Source: Bacillota bacterium (lineage in GTDB: Bacteria; Bacillota; Clostridia; Peptostreptococcales; Anaerovoracaceae). From it: a DNA stretch of 64,000 nt. Location of the stretch: assembly GCA_017459895.1 (NCBI GenBank), contig JAFUCA010000002.1, positions 62,001 through 126,000 of the forward strand, in the 5' to 3' direction. The notes under the pieces were generated by a model. It was given only the letters and a program-made list of their open reading frames with translations, searched no databases and was not told the origin of the DNA. Made by a program: the position numbers and the translations under genes. Below, in pieces: positions 28,273 to 37,436 of this stretch. How positions within the stretch are numbered: position 1 is the stretch's first letter; each line of letters begins with the position of its first letter.

Positions 28273-29634
28273 CTACCGCACCATCAGCACACGAAGGGAT
28301 TCCCCCGCCCGGACAGCAGGCCCTTCCGGATCGGTGAAATAAACGGCATTGACGTCGCATTGGGGGATCGGCTCTTTCTGCGGTCCCGGGCCGCCGGGTC
28401 CTGCAGGCCTTCCCGGACCTCCGGCGGGCAGGGCGATGAGCGTTCCGTCCTCTGCTTCGGTCACCTTCAGCTTCAGCAGCAGAGACAGCGGCGGCGAAGG
28501 CAGATCGGCCCCGGCCAACACCAATGTCTCCCTTCCCCAGAGAACGGGCGCCCCGTACCAATCCTCCAAAAGCTGCCGCACGCACCAGGCGATCCCGTAA
28601 TAAGCTGCCAGTGTCGGCCCCGCGATGTTCAGGATCAGCTTCCCGTCCTCGGTAACTGCAGCTGCCATTGGCCGGCCCGGCGCTGCTTTGATCCAGTGGA
28701 ACAGCAGCCTGCCGCGGCCCTCCAGCAGTTCTGTGTTAAAATCCTCATCCCCCTTGGATGATCCTCCGTTGATAATGACGATATCGCTGACGATCAGCGC
28801 CTCCTCCAGTGCCTGTGAAAGTTCTGCCTTCTTATCTTTGACAATGGGAAATACCTTCGCGCACGCGCCCATCTCCTCCAGCATGACCCGGGCCAGGTGG
28901 CTGTTGGCATCGTAATTCTGCCCCCGATGCAAAGGCTGGCCTGCCGGAATCAGTTCGCTTCCGGTCGGAATAAACGAGATCACAGGCTTCGCAATGACCT
29001 CGACTTCGTTGAAACCGCCGGTCACCAGCGCCGGGATATCCAGCGCCGTGATCCTCATGCCGGCCCGCAGCAACAGAGCGCCCCTCTTTATCAGGCTTCC
29101 CGCCGGGCGCACATTCATGCCCCGCTCCAGCTTCGGCTGTCCCGGTTTATCCTGCGCCGCCGGCTGTCCCGGTTTATCCTGCGCCGCCGGCTGCCCCGGT
29201 TTTCCGGAGCCGGCCGGTCTTCCCGGGCCTCCCGGACCGCCCCGGCCAGCCTTTGGTGTAATCCGGATCCCGCCCGAAAGCAGCACGCGGTCGCCAGCCT
29301 TTGCATCCGGGGCAACCGGCTCGATCCATTCGATGGGCAGCACCGTGTCGAACCGGTCGTCGAAATCATCCCCCGTATCGGCCCGCTCATACTCCCGGCC
29401 CCGGGTCCAGGCCGTCGTGTCCGGAATTCCGTTCTCCAGCAGATCGAAGTTCACGCAAATGCCGTCCATGCCCGCGGCACGCACGACCGGGATATCATAC
29501 CCTGCAGTTGCGTCAGCTGCAATCACCCGGCCGGCGGCCTGATCAATGCCAACCGTTTCGGTCCTTCGGCGGGGCTGCCATGCCTGCCGGATCCGTCGCA
29601 TCGCTTCCTGTTTCGAAATGTGGTTGTCTAACAT
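28273..29634 (-). CDS. MoeA-like molybdopterin-binding protein with Pro/Gly-rich insert
   Basis: A 453-residue protein starting at ATG 29634 (AAGGACG upstream). MoeA features: SKQEAMRRIRQAW, an AAGMDGICVN loop equivalent to the substrate loop, IPTGSELIPAGQ, and DIVIINGGSSKGDEDF. A Pro/Gly/Gln-rich insert (about residues 145-185) is encoded by a 27-bp tandem repeat, and a second Pro/Gly patch lies near the C-terminus. Likely a variant molybdotransferase for a specific molybdenum enzyme; it is upstream of the channel module and xdhC cluster. Two exact 13-mer copies lie inside. Confidence 0.8.
   Translation of the reverse strand: MLDNHISKQEAMRRIRQAWQPRRRTETVGIDQAAGRVIAADATAGYDIPVVRAAGMDGICVNFDLLENGIPDTTAWTRGREYERADTGDDFDDRFDTVLPIEWIEPVAPDAKAGDRVLLSGGIRITPKAGRGGPGGPGRPAGSGKPGQPAAQDKPGQPAAQDKPGQPKLERGMNVRPAGSLIKRGALLLRAGMRITALDIPALVTGGFNEVEVIAKPVISFIPTGSELIPAGQPLHRGQNYDANSHLARVMLEEMGACAKVFPIVKDKKAELSQALEEALIVSDIVIINGGSSKGDEDFNTELLEGRGRLLFHWIKAAPGRPMAAAVTEDGKLILNIAGPTLAAYYGIAWCVRQLLEDWYGAPVLWGRETLVLAGADLPSPPLSLLLKLKVTEAEDGTLIALPAGGPGRPAGPGGPGPQKEPIPQCDVNAVYFTDPEGPAVRAGESLRVLMVR
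28927..28939 (+). repeat. Dispersed 13-mer, copy 7 (exact)
   Basis: Inside the MoeA-like gene; codes Q-P-L-H just after the GSELIPAG loop. Confidence 0.85.
29134..29187. repeat. 27-bp tandem repeat coding a Pro/Gln-rich insert
   Basis: Two perfect copies of a 27-bp unit (29134-29160 and 29161-29187) plus a decayed third. In frame they code GQPAAQDKP repeats. Confidence 0.95.
29294..29306 (-). repeat. Dispersed 13-mer, copy 8 (exact)
   Basis: Inside the MoeA-like gene; codes A-K-A-G. A 10-base match (CCAGCCTTTG) lies 48 bp away at 29246. Confidence 0.85.
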
Positions 29635-29681
29635 GATATCGTCCTTTCTGCCTTGCCCGCTCTCGCCACCAATCCGTGGTA

Positions 29682-29959
29682 TTGTAAGGAAACACGTTTT
29701 CGCGGCTCTCAGGTACAAAAGCTGGAGGGGTATTTTGTACCTATTTCATGTTTGGGAAGGAATTTTACAAAAGTCTCCCTGTATGAGTCAAAGGAATGCG
29801 GATGTTCCAGCGTTTTTCTCCAGTTATTGACTGCCCGGAAGGCCCGCGCCGGCGCCGGAACCCCGCAGGATTGTAAAAAATGCACCGAACTGCCCGTATA
29901 GGTACAAATCTGCCCTTGCATTATTGTAATAACTGCGGCGAAACCCGCCAAATGTACAA
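29682..29959. repeat. Phased inverted-arm array D (arms TTTTGTA/TACAAAA)
   Basis: Core arms TTGTA start at 29682, 29735, 29871 and 29924; TACAA at 29714, 29766, 29903 and 29955. Spacings are 32, 21, 31, then 105, then 32, 21, 31 bp: two double dyads with the same inner geometry, 189 bp apart. It lies upstream of the MoeA-like gene, after the surface-protein stop at 30105. Confidence 0.8.
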
Positions 29960-30009
29960 AACACCGGAAATCAAGGCCTTCTGAAATCCGAATCCGCCCT
30001 GTAGGGGCA

Positions 30010-30049
30010 GTGAAAACACCGAGCATTTTTGGGGGCCCGGTGTTTTCAC
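30010..30049. terminator. Hairpin with 12-bp perfect stem after the surface binding protein
   Basis: GTGAAAACACCG (30010-30021) pairs perfectly with CGGTGTTTTCAC (30038-30049), 16-base loop. It lacks a clear T-tract, so it may be a weak terminator, an mRNA end stabiliser or a further dyad of array D. Confidence 0.55.
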
Positions 30050-30104
30050 ATTTCACTTGACAACTTTTGATGAATAATTCATTTCAGGAGGTCTTTCCTG
30101 CGGG

Positions 30105-31976
30105 TTATTTAACCTTGACGGTGATGGTCTTCGCCACGGAAGCCGCTTTGTAATTGGTATTGCCTGCAGCCTTGACGGTAATTTTCACCTTGTAGGTGCC
30201 CTTCTTGGTCTTTTTCTTGACGGTGATCTTGCCGGTCTTCTGATTGAACTTCAGGGCCTTCTTCGCCTTGCTGTTCGCATACTTCACAGTGTAGGTCACC
30301 TTGCCCTGGGCCTTGGAAACGGTCAGAGCCTTGAAGCTTGCGGCCTTCTTTTTCAGAGCCTTCGCCTTCAGGGTCTTGCCTGCCGCCTTGACTGTGAGAG
30401 TATTGGCCTTCGGAGTCGGCTTAACGGTCTGCTGCGGAGACTTTGACTGCTGCGGAGTTTTCGACTTCTCCGGCAGACTCAACCGGTCTGTGACTTCCAG
30501 TGTGGTCCCCTGGAAGGAAGCCTCATTATCCACATAGTACTGCAGACCCGCATCGATCATCGCCTGGATCTCCGCGCCGTTATATCCGCTGCCATCCGCT
30601 GTGACTCCTGCCGGCAGCGATGCCCCCGCGAAATTCGCATTCGCGAAAGGTACCAACGCATCCGGATTCAGGTGCCAGAATTTCTCGTAGATGTACATGG
30701 TCGCATAGATCGGATTGACGATCTCCGGATAGAGGAATCCGCCGAAGATTCCTACGCCGGCAAAGTTCTCAACGGAGTTCGCCCGGATGGAGAAGACATC
30801 TGCCGGATCCACAGCATAGACCGGAGTATCTTCCGCCAGTTCTGCGCCGGCAGCCTTGAAGGCATCACGAATCTGCTTCTCTGTCTGTGTCGTATGTCCG
30901 GCCTGAATGATCACATCAGCATATTTCGCGATATCCTTCGCAGATGCTCCCAATACTGAAGACTTCGTTACCTGTCCGTTTCTGCCAGCGGTCTCCACTT
31001 CATAGCCAGTCTTCGTTACACTGTTATCCGTAAAAATATTGTCACTGATATACATGATGCTCTCAGACGGCCGGTCCGTCGATGTTCCGATGGATACGGT
31101 ATTATCCACGCACTGGAAGGTGTCGATCGCTCCATCGTTATCCAAATCTGCACCATTGACCGTATCGATGACCGCTACCTTCTTTTTTGCCACCGTTCCG
31201 TCCGCGATCTTTGACATGATATAAAGCTGCATGCCCTTCATATAGGCTTCGTAGCTTTCTGCGATCGCTTCTGTATCCCCGTAACGGCCGGCCTTCTTGG
31301 AATCCTTAATCGCATCGGACAGATTATACATATCACTGACCAGATCCTCGAAATTGTTGGCATCATAGCTGAGGGAGATCGGATTATAGTTGTTACCGGC
31401 ATCCTCATCTGTATTCTCCGGAAGCTGTGCGATCAGATCCGCGTATCCGCCGGCTTTGTCCATCAGGACTTCCGGACGGCGGTCCAGAGTGTAGGATGTT
31501 CCCAGTGAATCGATCACCGTCGTATCACTGGATATGGGGGATCCGGCTCCCTCAGAGATGTAGACCTCATCCTTCGTTCTCTCTCCTCTGGTCACGTTAC
31601 CGGCATCCACTGCCAGATTGTAGAAGTAATTCCAGAGATACGGATCCGGCGAGATATTGCTGGCAGATCCGAAGGCTCCCAGGCGGACAAATTCCTGCGC
31701 TGCCGCCAGTTTCGCAGCCGCGCCTTCTGCACCCGTGATCGATGCGTAATCCGACGCTCTCTCCGCCACAACGTTGCCGCCCAGGAAGAAGGCTGTGGTG
31801 GATGCCGCTGCGTGGATACCCACCTTGACGATATTGTCGTCCACGGCCATCGCCGATTCAGGCGCTTCCCATGCCGATCCGCCGCCATCCGCGAAGGACG
31901 TTACCGGTACTGCCGTCACCGTTACCGCCAGCGCTGCTGACAGTGCGATGCTCAGCAATTTGCTTTTCAGTTTCAT
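30105..31976 (-). CDS. Secreted binding-protein-like surface protein with basic Ig-like tail
   Basis: A 623-residue protein. Start at ATG 31976 with GGAG 6 bp upstream. Signal peptide MKLKSKLLSIALSAALAVTV... ends near SFA. The central about 430 residues include segments reminiscent of class III binding proteins (DVIIQAGHTTQTEKQIRDAF, PVYAVDPADVFSIRA). A Pro/Ser/Gln linker leads to a lysine-rich beta domain (TGKITVKKKTKKGTYKVKIT, then NTNYKAASVAKTITVKVK) of the kind found at the ends of clostridial surface proteins. It lies after the ABC importer and DUF58/DUF4129 genes and probably presents ligand to them. Confidence 0.65.
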   Translation of the reverse strand: MKLKSKLLSIALSAALAVTVTAVPVTSFADGGGSAWEAPESAMAVDDNIVKVGIHAAASTTAFFLGGNVVAERASDYASITGAEGAAAKLAAAQEFVRLGAFGSASNISPDPYLWNYFYNLAVDAGNVTRGERTKDEVYISEGAGSPISSDTTVIDSLGTSYTLDRRPEVLMDKAGGYADLIAQLPENTDEDAGNNYNPISLSYDANNFEDLVSDMYNLSDAIKDSKKAGRYGDTEAIAESYEAYMKGMQLYIMSKIADGTVAKKKVAVIDTVNGADLDNDGAIDTFQCVDNTVSIGTSTDRPSESIMYISDNIFTDNSVTKTGYEVETAGRNGQVTKSSVLGASAKDIAKYADVIIQAGHTTQTEKQIRDAFKAAGAELAEDTPVYAVDPADVFSIRANSVENFAGVGIFGGFLYPEIVNPIYATMYIYEKFWHLNPDALVPFANANFAGASLPAGVTADGSGYNGAEIQAMIDAGLQYYVDNEASFQGTTLEVTDRLSLPEKSKTPQQSKSPQQTVKPTPKANTLTVKAAGKTLKAKALKKKAASFKALTVSKAQGKVTYTVKYANSKAKKALKFNQKTGKITVKKKTKKGTYKVKITVKAAGNTNYKAASVAKTITVKVK

Positions 31977-32001
31977 AAAAACTCCTTTCTTCTCTTCGTC
32001 C

Positions 32002-33324
32002 TTAGAGAACAAAATATCTTATGATATATTGAACCTTTCCCAGATGCTCCCGAAGATTCCGGTAAAAATGTCTGTAAAAGGCTGCAATCGAATTCAGATC
32101 CTCCTCCGCCGGCTCCTGTCCTCCGTACTCGAGCCGCACCATGGCATCTGTGATCTCCATAAAGCCCGCACAGTCTCTGCGGAACAGCGCCAGCTGATCC
32201 GCCGTCCGCGCCGCAAACTCGTAGGGCGTCTCCCCCTTCACCGGCCGGATCTTAAGCTGCCGGAACTTCTTCAGACAGAAGGCATACATCTGCCGCACCT
32301 GCTCCTCCGGCGGACCCTCCCGCAGCTTCCGAAACCATCGCTTTCGAAGGTGCCGCTTGAGCAGGACCGCCGCGAAGGCCGCCGCCAGAATGATCAGGAT
32401 CCACACGGCCCAGAGAGGAATGCCCCAGTCGTATCGGATCGCCTGCAGCGGTCCCTTCTGCCGCTTGTCCATCTGATCCGGGCTGGTTCCCTCCGAGCTG
32501 CTGTTGGTATCCGCCGCCGTGCTGGTATCGTTCAGCGTGTCGTCCTTTTCTTCCGAATCCTGCTGCGTCGTGTCCTGCTGATCGCTCTGCTGATCGGTGG
32601 TCAGGTTCGGATCCTCGATCTGCTCTATATCCGCGACTCCGATCTTCTCCAGCACCTCCAGCGACAGGTATTTCGTGATCAGCTTCAGCTCCTTCTTCGG
32701 CGGATGCAAAGGCTGGACGATCCCGTAATAGATCCCGCTTCCCAGCGCCGCCGCCAGCAGGCAGATGATCAGGGAATAGATCACGGCGCTGGTCTGAGCC
32801 GTCTTCAGGGTCCTGGAGCGCAGGATGTTATTGATGTAGTTTCTGTAGACGATCATCCCGCTGGCCGTTACCAAAAACAGCAGCAGACAGACGATGTGCT
32901 CCGTCTCATACAGGAACTCGATCAGCCCGAGGGTGACCGCTCCCGCCGGCAAAAGCAGGATCGTCCCCAGCCGGAACCGGCTCGCGGCGAACACGGCGAT
33001 GCCTGTCAGCGCCAGAAGGACAAACCGCAGCAGCGGATTCTCCTCGCTGTCGGCGAAGGCGCCGGTCTGCGCAGTCACCGAATACACGATCAGCCCCGCG
33101 AACACGGCCAGCAGCGCGCCGAGACCGATGATCAGGGTTCGCCTGCTGCAGGAAGCCGCATTCATCAGCACCACCAACGCCGCCCCGCAGGCCAGGGTTA
33201 CCGCGTATGCACCCGCCTGTTCCTCCGGCACGTGAAATCCGCTGAAGATGCTAGTGGCGCAGGCAAAGATCATTCCCAGGCACAGCGCCATATCCCAAAT
33301 GCTGTTTCTGAGGAAGCGCATCAT
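32002..33324 (-). CDS. Multi-pass membrane protein with DUF4129-like C-terminus
   Basis: A 440-residue protein: about six N-terminal helices, a Gln/Asp/Thr/Ser-rich outside segment (residues about 240-290), one more helix and a cytosolic end (MYAFCLKKFRQLKIRPVKGETPYEFA) that resembles the DUF4129 tail of transglutaminase-like membrane proteins. The transglutaminase domain itself is absent. MoxR, DUF58 and a membrane protein of this kind form a known trio thought to assemble surface complexes. It overlaps the DUF58 gene by 4 bp. Confidence 0.7.
   Translation of the reverse strand: MMRFLRNSIWDMALCLGMIFACATSIFSGFHVPEEQAGAYAVTLACGAALVVLMNAASCSRRTLIIGLGALLAVFAGLIVYSVTAQTGAFADSEENPLLRFVLLALTGIAVFAASRFRLGTILLLPAGAVTLGLIEFLYETEHIVCLLLFLVTASGMIVYRNYINNILRSRTLKTAQTSAVIYSLIICLLAAALGSGIYYGIVQPLHPPKKELKLITKYLSLEVLEKIGVADIEQIEDPNLTTDQQSDQQDTTQQDSEEKDDTLNDTSTAADTNSSSEGTSPDQMDKRQKGPLQAIRYDWGIPLWAVWILIILAAAFAAVLLKRHLRKRWFRKLREGPPEEQVRQMYAFCLKKFRQLKIRPVKGETPYEFAARTADQLALFRRDCAGFMEITDAMVRLEYGGQEPAEEDLNSIAAFYRHFYRNLREHLGKVQYIIRYFVL
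32704..32716 (+). repeat. Dispersed 13-mer, copy 9 (exact)
   Basis: Inside the DUF4129-like gene; codes Q-P-L-H at the outer edge of a membrane helix. Confidence 0.85.
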
Positions 33325-34544
33325 GACAGGCTCCCTCCTTCCAGGCTCTTCGCATCCGACAGCATGTGATGGAATATTCCGTATTCCTCCAGAATTCCCA
33401 TATCCGACTGCAGCTTCTGCCGTTTCTCCTCGGAGAGGCTCTCCGGCACAACGGCAAACAGCATCGGATTCTTCCTGCGGGTGCGAACGGCGATGAGGCT
33501 CTCCAGAAGTTCCGGTGTGATATCCGCCGTGCAGATGATGAGATTTCCCTGTGAATAGAGGGAGTTTCCCTCTTCCCGCAGCAGATCCACTGCCCGGTCC
33601 CGATCCGCCTCCGTATGGATGCGCGGCATGTTCTCCACCATGGAGATGAACTCCTCCTGGTTGTAGGAGCTCACCTGCACCTTTTCCCCGTATTTGTTGT
33701 AATACCGGATCTCGGACTCCAGGCCCTCCTTCACCGCGTATCTGCCGATGGACAGCGCTGTCTCAACGATGCAGTCAAAGACGCTCATCAGCCCTTCCGG
33801 ATCGTAGGCCGGCGCATGAAAATCCAGTATCACACAGATCCCGGTGTTCGAATAGCTCTCGAACACCTTCGTCATATACCCCGTGGTCCTGGCCGACAGC
33901 TTCCAGTGGATGTTCTTGATCGGATCTCCGATCACGTATTCCCGTACACCGGCATAATCACTGGAATCCATCGGGTTCGCCACCGTCATTTTCTGGCTTT
34001 CGGAGGCCGCCGTTCTGGAAACCGGCAGACGCTCGATGTCGTAGATCTGCGGAATCACGCTGACCGTATATTCCCTGCTGCTTTCGATCGTACAGGTGAA
34101 CAGCCCCAGCAGATCCTGAAGACAGATCTTTCGCAGTCCTGCACTGTACATTCCGATGTGGTCAAACCGGGCATCGAATTCGAAGTCCCGCTTTTCTCTC
34201 GGCGCCAGTGTGATGATGTCCGAGATCAGCGAATCATCCGATCCGAACAGATCCGCGATATAAAAATACGGCTCCACCAGCGGGTAAAACAGGATCGACC
34301 GGTTCCGCAAACGTACCGAAAAGTCGATGTTCGTACCCCGGACGCAGTTGCTCATATCCGAGCTCTCCGCATAATCCAGCGATCTTCGAAGCAGCCGCAG
34401 ATATCCGTAGGACCCTCCGATCAGAACCACCGCCGTCAGCACCGCAAGGTATCCGAGGATGGTGTTGATGAAGATGGCAGGAACAAGGCAGATGCCGACG
34501 GTCACGGCGCACAGGATCACCTTCGTGAGGATCGTCCTATCCAT
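33321..34544 (-). CDS. DUF58 protein (MoxR-associated, vWA-like)
   Basis: A 407-residue protein. Two N-terminal helices are followed by a beta-rich part and the DUF58 signature YVIGDPIKNIHWKLSARTTG. The C-terminal part (ICVILDFHAPAYDPEGLM) is like a von Willebrand A fold. I start it at ATG 34544, with GGGAGA 8 bp upstream and just past the moxR stop; a longer frame lies inside moxR. It likely works with the MoxR ATPase in maturing membrane or surface complexes. Confidence 0.88.
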   Translation of the reverse strand: MDRTILTKVILCAVTVGICLVPAIFINTILGYLAVLTAVVLIGGSYGYLRLLRRSLDYAESSDMSNCVRGTNIDFSVRLRNRSILFYPLVEPYFYIADLFGSDDSLISDIITLAPREKRDFEFDARFDHIGMYSAGLRKICLQDLLGLFTCTIESSREYTVSVIPQIYDIERLPVSRTAASESQKMTVANPMDSSDYAGVREYVIGDPIKNIHWKLSARTTGYMTKVFESYSNTGICVILDFHAPAYDPEGLMSVFDCIVETALSIGRYAVKEGLESEIRYYNKYGEKVQVSSYNQEEFISMVENMPRIHTEADRDRAVDLLREEGNSLYSQGNLIICTADITPELLESLIAVRTRRKNPMLFAVVPESLSEEKRQKLQSDMGILEEYGIFHHMLSDAKSLEGGSLS

Positions 34545-34548
34545 GGCC

Positions 34549-35520
34549 TCAGTCTCCCAGGGTATATTCCCCAACGGGAACGGCAATGCTTCCGAGGATC
34601 TGATCGATGATCATCTCCGGCGTCCTGCCGGCAGCCTTTGCATCATGATTTCTGGTGATGCGGTGCGCCAGGATAAACGGGGCCAGATACCGTACATCGT
34701 CGGGCAGCACATATTCTCTGCCCTGATACATGGCATAGACCCTGCACATTCTCATCAGCGAGATGCTCCCTCTGGGGCTCGATCCCAGCGACAGATCAGC
34801 GCTGTTTCTGGTGGCCTTCACGATCTCAACGATGTATTTCTCCATCGGTACGCTGACAAAGACATTCTCCGCATCGCTGCGCAGCCGCAGAACGTCATCC
34901 CCCGTCACCACCGGACGGATCGCCTTCTTTCCCCGGTCTCCCAGATGGATCATCTTCACTTCCTCGATGAAATCCGGGTAGCCGATGGCCATCTTGATCA
35001 GGAATCGGTCGATCTGGGCCTCCGGCAGCGGGTAGGTGCCGTAGGATTCCAGCGGATTCTGCGTCGCCATGACCATAAATGGCTCCTTCAGACGGTAGGT
35101 CTTGGAATCCACCGTTACGTGACGCTCCTCCATCGCCTCCAGCAGTGAAGACTGGGTCTTGGCCGAAGCCCGGTTGATCTCATCCGCCAGCACCAGGTTG
35201 CTCATGATAGCCCCGGGGCGGAATTCAAATTCCCTCGTCTTCTGGTTGAAGATCGAGAATCCGGTCACATCCGACGGCATGATGTCCGGTGTGAACTGGA
35301 TTCGGTTGAACCCGCAGCGGATGGATTTCGCCAGAGCGGATACCAGCGTCGTTTTGCCGACGCCCGGAACGTCCTCCAGCAGGATGTGTCCTCCGCAGAT
35401 CAGTGCCATGACGGTAAGCTCCACCACCTGGCGCTTGCCCAGCATGACGATCTCGATGTTGTCACAGATCCTGGACATGATTGCCGCGTTTCTCTGTGCT
35501 TCTTCTCTTGTCAATGCCAT
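34549..35520 (-). CDS. MoxR-family AAA+ ATPase
   Basis: A 323-residue protein. Walker A is EDVPGVGKTTLVSALAKSI; Walker B and sensor region is LVLADEINRASAKTQSSLLEAMEE; MATQNPLESYGTYPLPEAQIDRFL is the classical MoxR stretch. MoxR ATPases act as chaperones for metal or surface complexes, usually next to DUF58 genes, as here. A one-base variant of the 13-mer (34632-34643) lies near its C-terminus. Confidence 0.95.
   Translation of the reverse strand: MALTREEAQRNAAIMSRICDNIEIVMLGKRQVVELTVMALICGGHILLEDVPGVGKTTLVSALAKSIRCGFNRIQFTPDIMPSDVTGFSIFNQKTREFEFRPGAIMSNLVLADEINRASAKTQSSLLEAMEERHVTVDSKTYRLKEPFMVMATQNPLESYGTYPLPEAQIDRFLIKMAIGYPDFIEEVKMIHLGDRGKKAIRPVVTGDDVLRLRSDAENVFVSVPMEKYIVEIVKATRNSADLSLGSSPRGSISLMRMCRVYAMYQGREYVLPDDVRYLAPFILAHRITRNHDAKAAGRTPEMIIDQILGSIAVPVGEYTLGD
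34632..34643 (-). repeat. Dispersed motif, 12-of-13 variant
   Basis: ATGCAAAGGCTG followed by C instead of G, inside moxR; codes A-K-A-A. Confidence 0.7.
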
Positions 35521-35547
35521 ATCAATTCCCTTTCGTTCCTTCTGTGA

Positions 35548-36327
35548 TCAGATCTCCGGTGCGCACATGTGCATGATCCTCCCTTTCCGGTCAGGGAACT
35601 GAACGATATGTACGTTTACACCATACGCTTCTTTGAGATTTTTTTCTGTTATTACGTCAACAGTGTCACCAAAAATCGCCGGTTTTTTTCGCTGGAGCAG
35701 GACCACCTTGGAATCACACATGAATGCCTGATCCGGGCTGTGGGTCGTCATGATGATCCCGAAACCGATGTCCCGCAGCTTCGTGATCATCTTCAGCACC
35801 CGGATCGTATTCCCGTAGTCCAGGCTGGCGGTAGGCTCATCCAGGACCAGGATCTTCGCCTGCTGGACCATGGCTCTGGCGATCATGACCAGCTGCCGCT
35901 CTCCGCCGGAGATGTCCGTGTACACCTTCTCTTTGAGATGCAGGATCCCCATCGCCTTCAGAGCGATGTCCACCAGTTCCAGGTCCCGCTTCTTCGGCTG
36001 TCCGAAATATCCTACGCTGGAGAGCCGTCCCAGCAGGACCACATCCTTGACCAGATAAGGGAAGGGCGGCACATGGTACTGTGAGACATACGCCATAGCC
36101 TTCGACAGCTGCGACGGTCCCCAGCGGGCGATATCATCCCCGTCCACCAGGATCTTCCCGTCCAGGGGCTTCATCAGCTTCAGCACGGTTCGAAACAGCG
36201 TCGTCTTCCCGACGCCGTTGGGTCCCAGCAGACAGCAGATCTCCCCCGACTGAACGCTGAAATTCACGTTTTCCAGGATCGGGCTGCCGCCGTACCCGCA
36301 GGCCAGCCCTCTCGTCTCCAGTTTCAT
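35548..36327 (-). CDS. ABC transporter ATPase, FecE/BtuD-type
   Basis: A 259-residue ATPase. Walker A GPNGVGKTTLFRTVL, Q-loop region YVSQYHVPPFPY, signature ISGGERQLVMIARA, Walker B ILVLDEPTASLD. It is closest to the ATPases of iron-siderophore, heme and cobalamin importers (FecE/FepC/BtuD). It overlaps the second permease gene by 4 bp, so the complex is expressed together. Confidence 0.95.
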   Translation of the reverse strand: MKLETRGLACGYGGSPILENVNFSVQSGEICCLLGPNGVGKTTLFRTVLKLMKPLDGKILVDGDDIARWGPSQLSKAMAYVSQYHVPPFPYLVKDVVLLGRLSSVGYFGQPKKRDLELVDIALKAMGILHLKEKVYTDISGGERQLVMIARAMVQQAKILVLDEPTASLDYGNTIRVLKMITKLRDIGFGIIMTTHSPDQAFMCDSKVVLLQRKKPAIFGDTVDVITEKNLKEAYGVNVHIVQFPDRKGRIMHMCAPEI

Positions 36328-37436
36328 GACCAGATCCTCCTCTGCGATACTATGATGACAACGAAGAGCGGAAGGACGACGAAGTCCACGATCGTTCCCA
36401 GCGGAATATGACTTCCATAGAACGGAATCATTCCCACGATGTCCTTGCAGACCACCAGCAGCGTCCCTCCGATCAGAAGGTTTCCCCAGAACTGCCTGCG
36501 GAATTCCGCACCGAAAATGCCCCGTGCGATGAAGGGCGCCACCAGCGAGATCATCCCGGCGCTGCCGCAGTGGATCATCGCCGCCGCGATCATCATCGTG
36601 CCCAGGATCATCGTAACGATCTTCATCCCGTAGGCGTGGATGCCCAGGCTGCGGCTGTCATCGGTTTCGAATCCGACGGCATTGAAGCTGAACCGCAGCA
36701 GCAGCATCGGAACCAGCGACAGGACCGTGACACCCCCCAGGAACAGAAACGCTTCCTTCGAGGTGTCCATCTCGATGGCGGCAGACACCTGCTGATATAC
36801 CAGCGCCAGGTCGTTTTCCATCGCGTAGGAATAGTAGGTCATGACCGCTCCGATGATCTGCGACAGGATCGCCCCGACGATGAGCATGTCAAAAATGTTG
36901 AGCCTGCCTTTGCCGGAGGATATCTTGCCCATGATCAGCACCAGCGCCAGCATGACGACCGCCCCGATATAGCAGTAAATATACTTGTACAGCATCATGG
37001 TCGTCGCCGCGAACTCGAACTGCAGCACCAGCACCAGCACACCGGCGTTCACTCCGGCGGAGACGCCCAGCATGGTGGGCGCTGCCATGGGATTGCGGAA
37101 TACCGTCTGAAAGATGCTGCCCGAAAGGGCCATCAGTGCGCCGCAGAGGAAGGTCATCGCCATCAGCCGGACTCTCTGCATCACGCCGCCGTAATACGGC
37201 ATCTCTCCTGTGATATCGTAATAGTGCAGCGCCGCGGGGGTATGAAAAAGCTGGGCAAACGTCAGGTGAAACCACGTGAATATGCTCCGGATCACCTCTG
37301 CCGGCGTGTGCAGCACCGGGAAATACCCGTCCACATTCAGCGACAGGATCAGGCAGACCGCCGCACATGCCAGAAGGATCCGCATGGCCTTTTTGTTCTG
37401 GTAGCGTCCCGCGCTCTCATTAAGCCCAATCTGCAT
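36324..37436 (-). CDS. FecCD/BtuC-family permease, subunit 2
   Basis: A 370-residue protein with 8-10 membrane helices. Family marks are VFRNPMAAPTMLGVSAGVNAG and GMISLVAPFIARGIFGAEFR. A long loop after helix 1 (TPAEVIRSIFTWFHLTFAQL) replaces the usual short one. It overlaps the first permease gene by 17 bp. The two distinct permeases would form a heterodimer. Confidence 0.93.
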   Translation of the reverse strand: MQIGLNESAGRYQNKKAMRILLACAAVCLILSLNVDGYFPVLHTPAEVIRSIFTWFHLTFAQLFHTPAALHYYDITGEMPYYGGVMQRVRLMAMTFLCGALMALSGSIFQTVFRNPMAAPTMLGVSAGVNAGVLVLVLQFEFAATTMMLYKYIYCYIGAVVMLALVLIMGKISSGKGRLNIFDMLIVGAILSQIIGAVMTYYSYAMENDLALVYQQVSAAIEMDTSKEAFLFLGGVTVLSLVPMLLLRFSFNAVGFETDDSRSLGIHAYGMKIVTMILGTMMIAAAMIHCGSAGMISLVAPFIARGIFGAEFRRQFWGNLLIGGTLLVVCKDIVGMIPFYGSHIPLGTIVDFVVLPLFVVIIVSQRRIWS

